Below are positions 7,507 to 15,129 of a DNA stretch of 15,129 bases, piece after piece (within the stretch, counting starts at the first letter, position 1; every line of letters begins with the position of its first letter). Both the position numbers and the translations under genes were made by a program. This DNA comes from Krasilnikovozyma curviuscula (Eukaryota > Basidiomycota > Tremellomycetes > Cystofilobasidiales > Mrakiaceae): contig MVAQ01000348.1 of the NCBI GenBank assembly GCA_014825775.1, positions 1 to 15,129 of the forward strand, read 5' to 3'. The notes under the pieces are model-generated. The model ran no database searches, had not been told where the DNA came from, and was given only the letters and a program-made list of their open reading frames with translations.

Positions 7507-9179
7507 ATGGCTCCCGCTGCTACAAAGGGCAAGAAGGAGAAGGTCATTAGCTTAAAAGGCCAGCAAGGTAGGCCCTCATATCGCGAAGCGAACACTCAAA
7601 AGTTTCTCTCAAATCCACCTCATCCATTCAAATTCTCTTCTAACTACTGACTTTATCTAGCCGAAGATGTAAGTTCAAAATACACGTTCATTCTAACTAT
7701 CGAACCTCTGACTGTTCCTCTGAATCCCAGCTCATTTTAAAGTATATGGAACAGGTCGGTCTCCTTCCCAGCTCCATTTCCTGGTCACGCGAAACTAACT
7801 GGCATCCATTCTTTTTTGAACTTTCTAGGTCAACCGTCCCTATGCAGCAGCGGATATTTCAGCCAACTTGAAAAACGTCGTTTCTCTCGCCATCGCAAAG
7901 AAATCCCTGATTGCCCTCGCAGAAGCAGGCAAATTGGACAAGAAGGAATACGGTAAGATGCTTCTCTACTTTGAATTCTCGTTGCCCTTCTCCTCTGTGA
8001 ACATACCGTTAAACTGTAAATCTTCTAGGAAAGCAACAAGTCTTTGTCTACCCTCAGGTATCGTATTACTTCTCTCTTTCGCTATTCTCCCTTCTGCAAG
8101 CCATTTCAGGGCATCAAGTCTTTTCTTGGCAACCGATATCACTCGCAACATTACATTCACAAATGTACGGGTTTCTAGATCTCAATCGTTGTCTCTATCC
8201 AACCTTCACTTCTTCTTTAATTGCCAGAATGCATTGTCTTTGTTTTTTCGTTGATGGTGTAGCTCTTGGTTCCTTCTGACATAGGATTCAATGTGAGGTA
8301 GACGCTGATAGACCTTCTGTTACTGACGATCACCCCAAAAAATGTTTCTCAATCTGAACCGGTTCTTGCCTCGCAACAACAAATCTCAAATTAACTCGCT
8401 CACGCAGGATTTATTACCTTCCTCAACTGTGGCTGAACTTCATGCAAACGAGGAAAGAATGCAATCTATTTCTGAACCTTTGGAGAAGGCAAAAGCTGAT
8501 CTGAAGGGTAAAACAAGTGGTCAGTCCACTGACATGCCGCATGGTCAGGGTATTGTGACGTTGTGGCATTCTCCTCTCCAGACCTTTTTGCCCTCACATC
8601 AACTTTGCCAACTCCAGAAATTACCGCTGCAATTCAGAAACTTGAGAAGCAGGTGAGTGTAGCCTTTTCTGACGTACTCATGCATCTCGCATCTACCTCC
8701 TGATGGAAAATGACACTCCTTCCTTTATCTTTTCTTTTCGTCGACTTGATATGACAGAATTGTACAACTCTCGCACAAATTGTTACTTTGAGAACTGGCC
8801 AGCCCCTCCGCTCCAAAGCTGAGTTGGTAACCATGGACGATCGCTGGTCCAAGTCGAGGAACGACTGGCTCTGCAGAAGAAATGTTTACATGAGGTTCGT
8901 ATTAGTCATACTATTGTCCCTGACCACTTGATTTTACCTCTGCTCAGCTTGCCTTAAACTTGAACATTGTTCCTTCTAAGCAGCGTTCGTGACATGACCG
9001 CAGGTGACAGCACAATTGAGCAGATCAACGAAAAAGAAGAAGAGATGGGCATTGAATCCGACTCTATTGAGCACGAAGAGCTCGAAGCCGGTCCTTTCTG
9101 CGTCGCAGCTATCTTGGTCCCTGCCAAGCGCGACAGGTCAATAGGAAGTGGTCCCCTCCCAAAGAAAATGAAATTCTGA
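7507..9179 (+). CDS. HOP2: Homologous-pairing protein 2 (Hop2/TBPIP/Meu13 family)
   Basis: Nine exons give 249 aa: 7507-7567, 7661-7668, 7731-7754, 7829-7952, 8029-8057, 8408-8507, 8582-8652, 8758-8894, 8984-9179. Residues about 22-82 form the Hop2 winged-helix domain (ILKYMEQVNRPY..., then a Leu-rich helix, ending EYGKQQVFVYPQ). A Glu/Lys-rich coiled coil follows (about 90-140, with LPTPEI as in the family), then a Trp-containing helix (MDDRWSKSRNDWL) and the acidic EEMGIESD segment. The tail is basic (PKKMKF). Hop2 works with Mnd1 in the nucleus to help Dmc1/Rad51 pair homologous DNA in meiosis. Intron 5 (8058-8407) is 350 nt; its acceptor is the only AG in about 95 nt. Relatives are about 216-217 aa, so this copy is slightly long at the C-terminus. 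Confidence 0.93.
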
Positions 9180-9424
9180 CCGTCTACATCCAGATACGAA
9201 TTAACGATATTGAACAGTTAGATATCAAGTGTATCTACTCTACGATGTCATGTTTGCTGAGAATATAAGAAAGCGTAGTGCGCACAACCACCAATTGATC
9301 AATCAACTCTTGCCGCTAATTCATTGCAACCATCACTCTCTCGTTGACTGGAAATATCTCCTGTGGTTCATGCCCTTGCAGATTTTCCAACACCAGGTGC
9401 TGCAGTGAAGAGACTGCTGCCAGC
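9180..9424. other. Intergenic region between HOP2 and the TBC gene
   Basis: These 245 bp must hold the HOP2 3' end and the TBC gene promoter and leader. No further gene is seen. A 12-codon upstream reading frame starts at ATG 9370 and ends at TGA 9406-9408, 16 bp before the chosen TBC start codon. Confidence 0.55.
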
Positions 9425-12400
9425 ATGAACCTGGGCGTGGATTCGCTGGCCGGTTCGGGGGGTGCAGACCTCTCGACGAAACGGAATGGTAAGTACGACA
9501 TATCATCAAGAGGTATGTGAAAGGGTGAGCTGAATATAACTTGTCTAAACGCGAATATCTCTTCTCAAAGAAGTAGAGCTGTCCATGCCAGAGGGTCAGT
9601 CCGATTTGGTTCACCACCCGTCTCCTGTCCCAGCTTCCGTCGTCCCAAACACCCTCATTGACGTAGAGACCCTGGAAGACAACAAGAACCACCATCTAAC
9701 ACACTTTGGATCAGTTTCATCATTGCTGGGTGTCTCTCGAACCAGCATATTTACCAGGCCGTCCTCTAGAAGCATCAGAAGTACTGTCACAGCTCCGACC
9801 AACAATCCTCACCATGAGATTCTCGATGAGGATGAAAAGGAGGCATTGTCTAACCGATTCGACTTGATGAGCCCTTTCGAGCTTTCAGAATGGTTGAAAC
9901 CGTGGAGTGCCGGTGGTGGTAACACGAAAAGTAGTGACCTCACAGATGATGATGAGGAAGACGGATCAGCTTTGTTCCCCCCAAGTCCTCCAATGAAGGA
10001 GCATCCTTTGAGAATTCTAGCCAGGGCAAGTTGGAAGATGTCCCAAGAGCTTTATCGGATCAAAGGCAACGAAGATTCGAAGGATCCGGAGGACGAGGAG
10101 GAAGAGAGTGGGCTTTTGCAGATTTCCGGGCGATTGCGACAGGGTCATCGACCTCAGAGTGATGTAAGTAGTTATTAGGTGCACATTGTTATTTCATACG
10201 CTGACGGCCCCGATCCTGTTGCAGTCGTCGCTCCATGACGATCTACATGAAGCGCTCTCAACCTCGCTAGATTCAACTAACGTCACGCTCCCTTCAACAC
10301 CACAAAACCATATGCCACCTTCAAACTGTTCCACTCAATATTCTCTCTCTACCCTATCACAGTCAGCGGTTACTCAAAATAGACTCGATCGGCCGCGCTT
10401 TTCGAACGAACCATGGTCGCATCAGTCAGAGATCAATCCTAATCCGACGTCATCGGACACTCAAAGTCTGTTGGAAACGGGGAAATCTAATCCCAAGTTG
10501 TCAAAAAAGGCCTCATCAGTGTGGATGTGGGGTTGGACTAGTTCACGACCAAGAGGTCGGCATTCAGCTGGCGAACCTGCTCTTACAGTATCAGAAACCA
10601 GTCACATTCCCTCATCTTCAAACGGAGTGTCTACTCCCATACTTTCTCATCCTCTGCTGGAAGAACACGGAGTTTCAACAAAGGCTGTAGGGTCCCCATC
10701 GCATTTGAGAGCAATTTTTTTGGCAACTGTAAGTTTGGTTCAACTGCTGCTTCTCCATGTTTTTTGTGAGCTTCTTAGCCTAACACTGCTTGTCGTAGAG
10801 AATGATGACACCTAATCCAGCGTCAATACTCGATAAACCTGCGGCAACCTCTGACTCCATCTCGAAGTTAGCGTTAGACCTAGTGCACGGAGCCCGTCAG
10901 TCAGGCCTGTCAGTCTCAGAGTCTCCTCGGTCTCGCATCTCTAGGTCAAATAGCACACCAGCTCGACCAACATATCCAGCGCCTTTGATCTCATATGCGG
11001 TGACCCCTCCTTCACATGATATTCCACAATCAGAGCGATTGACGACTGCTTCAACTACGGAAGTGGTACAACCCGTCTTCAGCAGTGTTGCGAGTCTTAC
11101 CAGAATCATCTCGTCTGCCACTTCGATGAAAAGAAGGAAGACATCTGTATCCAGAATTAATGGTCCTCACACAGAATCTGGTTCCAGTCCTGTGTCTCCA
11201 TCCGTAGCATCTTCGACTGAAGGCCTAGAGCGGTCACCCACCGTTGAGTTGGAGGCCATTGAGCCTTTTGAATCGAGACCACCCACTATGTTGCTGAGCA
11301 GAGCGAACGTCGGTATGGTCTTCTCTTATCATGGTAGACTTGGGCAGAAGATGGCATCCGCTTCTCGTTTTGATGGCGTCGAAGAGCCGCTCACAGACCG
11401 GTTTGGCTTCTTCTACGGTGAGCTCGGCCACGAGGCCATGTCCTTGCTTTAGACCATCTCAGGCTGATGAGGCGTTCACGTTTTCCCCTCCCAATTAACG
11501 CCAGATCTGTCCAATATCGCTCAGCTTCATCACGTTGCAAAGACGGTTGGGGACGATAAGCTTAATGTCTCAGCAAGAGCTGAGGATCCAGGGGAGGAAG
11601 AAGCTCGCGGATTGATGTGGGAACTCAGACAATCAGGACCTTCAGAGTCAGCGATGAAATATGCCGATGGCTCTCAATCAGTGAGTTCAGGACTCGAAAT
11701 GGAGCCATCGTCAAGTTTTTCTGGCGTATCCGTTGTGTCAGCAGAAGTGAGGGAGGACTCCTTTGATTCTTCTGGGCCTTCAAGTCCTTTCTGCACAAAA
11801 CCAAGAATACGTTCCTCGACCATTGTATCTTTGAATCCGTCACCTGTCAAAGCACTTGTCTCTCAACAAACAAGCCATGCCGCTGGACTTCACGGGTCCA
11901 ACACCTTCACCCCCCTCGATTCCACTAATACAACACCCCTTCACTCAGCTTCCGCAAAGCTGACAAGCCATCCTTCTATAGAAATACTGTTGAAGCAAAT
12001 GAATGAGCACCACGACTCTCAACAATCCGCCCAGAAACGAAATTGGGATTCTTACATAAGAAAACAAGACTTTCATCAATCCTCTTCATGGAAGGAATCT
12101 TTCGTGGCATTGAAGTCAGGGAACTTGAAATTTCCTAAAGAAGATGTCAAGGAACTGGATCGTCTCATCAGAGGAGGAATACCAATAGTTTATCGGAAAC
12201 TTTGGTCAGAGTTCTGTGGAGCGGCGGACATGATGGTTCCTGGCGAATACTCAGAACTACTGAGAAAGGCTGAAGATGAAGGCCGAGGTAGTACAGTGAC
12301 CGCGGAGATTGAAAAGGACGTAATACGGACTCTTCCTACCAACATGTTTTTCGGTGGGGATGGTGCCGGCGTTGCGAAGCTAAGAAGGCTGTTGACAGCT

Positions 12401-13144
12401 TTTGCATGGAAGGATATCAGCTTGGGTTACTGCCAGGGAATGAACATAATTGCTGCAATGGTACTGCTCACGATTGAACGTGAAGAGGATGCGTGAGTTC
12501 TGCTTCCTCGCCTGGCAAGGCATTGAAAGCAGCTGACTTATCTTTGGCTGTACAGCTTCTGGATCTTTTCGTGTATTGTTGAGAGAATTATCCCGCCAGA
12601 ATACTTCTCTACTTCGCTGCTCTCTTCTAGGGCAGATCAACGGGTCTTATGTGATCTACTTCGACAAGAACTGCCGGTGGTGATGGACCACCTGGAGGGA
12701 CATTGCGTGGAGGTCTCTGCTTGCACCTTTGGCTGGTTCCTTTCTCTATTTGCTGACTGCCTGCCTGTGGAGGTTCTGTTCCGAGTGTGGGACATCATCC
12801 TGTCAGAGAAGTCGATGGATTCTCTCTTCCGATGTGCGGTTGCCATCTTCAAGCAACATGAGGCCGAGCTACTGAAGCTGGACAGCGTTGGGTCTCTGTA
12901 TCAGTTGATGGAATCCATGCCCCACAGAACATGGGATGTTGAGCTCTTATTAACCGTTAGTTCACTCTTTTTTTTTTTTCACCGACTATTAATCTTAGCC
13001 CTTTGAGCAATGACGAATTTCTTTCAATATATTCTTCAGATGGAGAACGATCTCCGGAAAACTATTCAGCATTCTGATATTGTTTCTCGCAGAGCTATAC
13101 ACATCTCTGATATTTTAGATGAGATAAATGGGGACGGTGAATGA
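9425..13144 (+). CDS. TBC-domain Rab GTPase-activating protein with long disordered N-terminus
   Basis: Seven exons give 1090 aa: 9425-9488, 9571-10163, 10225-10728, 10799-11417, 11505-12492, 12556-12955, 13040-13144. All joins keep frame and use GT...AG. Residues about 813-1040 form a TBC domain: RGGIP...LW start, the Ile-Glu-Lys-Asp-Val-Ile-Arg arginine-finger motif (Arg at about 868), the Tyr-Cys-Gln-Gly glutamine finger (Gln at about 904), ADQ...VL, TFGWFLSLF and FRVWD blocks. Both catalytic fingers are intact, so it should speed GTP hydrolysis by a Rab protein in membrane traffic. The pattern is closest to the TBC1D8/9-Gyp2 type, but no GRAM domain is visible. The first 800 residues are Ser/Thr/Pro-rich with acidic runs and look unstructured, apart from a DRFGFFYD motif spanning exons 4 and 5. 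The start is the first Met that splices in frame; a later Met at 9585 is possible. The specific Rab target is unknown. Confidence 0.88.
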
Positions 13145-13488
13145 AGAGTGTCGAGGTGCGGTTTTCCGTAATGTAATCCGCGCCATCAACTGCGAATATA
13201 TATATACCACATTCTACATTTTGATACCATTTATTCACAATCGAGGCTAGTTTTCTCGCTATGTTTATTCGAGTTCGATCAAACGCCGATCAGACGCCGA
13301 TCAAGACAAGACGGGAAACAAGTTCTCTTTATGCGAAATACGTCATGATGATGCGTTTAGGTTTTTTTGTGCATTGGCTTGCCAGGGTTCACGCCGCCCT
13401 TATTTCCTCTTCAACCACATTAACTTCTTTGCCTTCTGCATCTCATCCCTAACTCGAAGGTATCCAACCAATCCCTAACCTGTTGTAA
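13145..13488. other. Intergenic region and probable promoter of the Ncp1-like gene
   Basis: No convincing gene is seen. Features are an AT repeat (about 13195-13206) near the TBC 3' end, a short tandem repeat at 13276-13304, and a pyrimidine-rich stretch (about 13400-13460) that could be the transcription start region of the next gene. An open frame at 13261-13452 lacks coding character and ends at a stop before the possible donor at 13460. Confidence 0.5.
13276..13304. repeat. Tandem 11-bp repeat, possible regulatory site
   Basis: ACGCCGATCAG (13283-13293) is followed directly by ACGCCGATCAA (13294-13304), with a partial third copy CGATCAA just before (13276-13282). It lies in the presumed promoter of the Ncp1-like gene. 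A role as paired transcription-factor sites is a guess. Confidence 0.5.
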
Positions 13489-13737
13489 ATCTTGCCCAAC
13501 ACGAGTTCTTCACTTACCACTATCATCGGCGCGTCGTTACTTGGAGCCCTTGCCCTTGGACAGAAACCAGCCACCCCAGCACTCGAGAAAGAGGAGCCAA
13601 CTCTCCGTCAGCAGCAGGAAGAATCCAGCACTACCATTCATAATCAAGTAATAGAACCAGCAGAGTTTTCTCCAGCAGTTGCTCCCGCCCTCTCATCCAC
13701 GGTCTCAACCTCACATTCCCCTGAACCTAACAACGCT

Positions 13738-15013
13738 ATGTCTTCTGCACCACCACCTCTACCAGATCGAACCCTCCCAATCACTGAGATGACTTCTGCT
13801 GATGCTTCTGCTACCACCATTACCAAACCTGAACAGTCCCACGCCGTGTTTGCTCCAAAGAGTGAAGAAGCTGGCCTTCTCCATGGCGCACCTGTCGCCA
13901 ACGGGTCTACCAAGAGCCTCGCTGGCGCATCTGGTGGGGATCCAAACTATTTAGAGGAGACGGAACCAGTATCACCTTCATCAGCCATGCAACAAAACTT
14001 TGTACCTGTGTCTGAACTCTCAGCATCCCACCCTGCCCCACCAACCGAATCTGTGGTGCTACCAGAGAAAACTCCAATCTCCGACCCATCTTCTGAATCT
14101 GTTCCCAACGGAACTCCTATTGATAGGAAACCAACGCTCGAAGAAACTCCGGCGAACACAGCTCACACCGAAGCCTTATCCGCTGCTGAGCCTGCTGCCG
14201 CTGCCGCTGTTGTACCCCTTGCAATTGACGTTTCTCAGTGAGTGGATTTCTTTGTCTTTATTTCTCCTCTGGCTCAATGTCTCTCGGCATTTCCAGACAC
14301 GATGCTCCCGTTTCTACTGCTGCTACTCCCGACTTAGCCACTTCGCCCATCTCGGCTAAGGACCAAAAAAAGATAGAAAAGGCAGAAGCTAAAGACATGA
14401 AGCAGCTATCCAAGATCATGAAAACTGAAGCGAAGATGGAACAGAAGCAGTTGGATGCAGCGCTTGCCGATTTGAACAGAGTTAGTGGTTTGTCCAACCA
14501 CCGGAGTTCCTCGCTTACTGTTCTCTTGCTTATCTCCAATAGTTGACCAGAATTCATGCAGATGCTACTAAACATGAAGCAAAGGCTTCAAAGAGCCATG
14601 CTGAAGCAGTCAGAGTTGAACAAAAAGGTCAGTCGTTTCATCCTCCGCCTCGGAGAACATGAATGATCAGCGCTGATGCTTAGCGTTTGTGTGTCTGTTC
14701 TTCATACTGGACTAACAGCCAATGTAAGATTTTTGAAAGAAAAGGCTCTATACGAGAAGGCTTTAGCCAAGCTGCAGGCTAAAGAGTCCAACTACAATGC
14801 TGCCAAAGATCAAACCTCCACTCAAGCGTCTCTTGTTGCTGCAAAAGACAAAGAAGTTCAGCAGCTTAGAGACAAGAAGAAGCATGACGATGTTGAGAGG
14901 GCAGAAGCCCAAGCCACCATCAAAAGGGGAGGCACCATCAGGTTAGCACCCTCTTTCCCTTGCAGTTGGTGCTGAGGTCTCGCTCATTTTAATCATATAA
15001 TTTCAGACGTTGA
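13738..15013 (+). CDS. Ala/Pro/Ser-rich protein with Lys/Glu coiled-coil C-terminus, Ncp1-like
   Basis: Five exons (13738-14237, 14297-14480, 14543-14627, 14719-14941, 15007-15013) give 332 aa from the first in-frame ATG. The N-terminal 185 residues are Pro/Ala/Ser/Thr-rich and look disordered. The rest (about 187-332) is a long Lys/Glu/Ala-rich coiled coil (KKIEKAEAKDMKQL..., EQKQLDAALADLNR, LYEKALAKLQAKE...) ending in a basic tail. The architecture resembles basidiomycete proteins annotated as DNA-binding protein Ncp1; I recall that name from annotations, and no enzymatic motif is present. The last exon is 7 nt and encodes Arg plus stop. The same frame is open and coding-like back to 13489, so the true start may be further upstream through an undetected first exon. 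Function remains uncertain. Confidence 0.72.
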
Positions 15014-15129
15014 AAACGCATAGGAACCGACACACACTCAAAGTTTACCCACCGCTTGCCCTCATCTAAAACTCCAAAAATATTTCGTCAATACATTGAT
15101 TTCGAATTGCGTGTTTTTTTTTTTTTTTT
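15014..15129. other. 3' flank ending in a 16-T run
   Basis: This is the presumed 3' untranslated region of the Ncp1-like gene; no gene is seen. The last 16 bases (15114-15129) are all T, which may be a natural homopolymer that stopped assembly at the contig edge. Confidence 0.5.

Noticed and set aside
7966..8160. Minus-strand 64-aa frame inside HOP2
   Set aside because: It overlaps HOP2 exon 5 and introns and has no family resemblance.
8262..8296. An extra HOP2 exon in intron 5
   Set aside because: A candidate starting with Leu-Leu-Val-Pro-Ser would force the next exon into a wrong frame; direct joining of 8057 to 8408 keeps the frame and family spacing.
13261..13452. 63-aa plus-strand frame as a small gene or first exon
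   Set aside because: No coding character, and its stop at 13450-13452 precedes the only reasonable donor at 13460.
1..15129. CRISPR arrays, tRNA or rRNA genes
   Set aside because: No regular spaced repeats and no cloverleaf or rRNA-like sequence was seen, and the genes are eukaryotic with spliceosomal introns.

Overview
The window looks like nuclear DNA of an intron-rich basidiomycete fungus. The supported genes are cut by many short introns (mostly 60-100 nt) with GT...AG ends. Gene spacing is tight, at about 200-600 bp. The gene set (PP2A catalytic subunit, HOP2, a TBC Rab-GAP, an Ncp1-like coiled-coil protein) is typical of fungi. Tremellomycetes-type fungi are a guess only. The sequence starts inside a retrotransposon LTR and ends in a run of 16 T, so it may be a whole small contig cut at repeats.

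Left third (1-4900): a graveyard of mobile DNA. A decayed Ty1/copia-type retrotransposon lies on the minus strand and reads, from high to low coordinates, gag remnant, protease, GAG-pre-integrase/integrase, integrase C-terminus, then a linker and partial reverse transcriptase. It is broken by frameshifts, a stop, an internal gag deletion and several insertions. A 586-bp element with perfect 19-bp terminal inverted repeats (4313-4898) abuts the gag remnant. A 768-bp piece carrying a gag fragment of a second copia family on the opposite strand is inserted in the integrase and flanked by a 5-bp duplication (GTCCT). Two LTR copies in opposite orientation (2-266 and 1149-1414) bracket the reverse transcriptase piece, forming a long inverted repeat.

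Middle (5368-9179): a divergent gene pair sharing a 201-bp promoter region. On the minus strand is the PP2A catalytic subunit (10 exons, 306 aa reconstructed), whose last coding exon is only 8 nt and encodes the C-terminal Phe-Leu. On the plus strand is HOP2, the meiotic homologous-pairing factor (9 exons, 249 aa, including an 8-nt exon). A GCGGGAAA site in the shared region resembles an E2F/MBF-type cell-cycle element.

Right part (9425-15013): two plus-strand genes. The first is a 1090-aa protein with a long low-complexity N-terminus and a C-terminal TBC Rab-GAP domain with intact Arg and Gln fingers. The second is an Ala/Pro/Ser-rich protein with a Lys/Glu-rich coiled-coil C-terminus, resembling basidiomycete proteins annotated Ncp1; its 5' end is unresolved. 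The four host genes share no evident pathway beyond the divergent promoter of PP2A and HOP2. All exon structures were derived by hand from splice-site consensus, frame continuity and family conservation, and have not been tested with transcripts.
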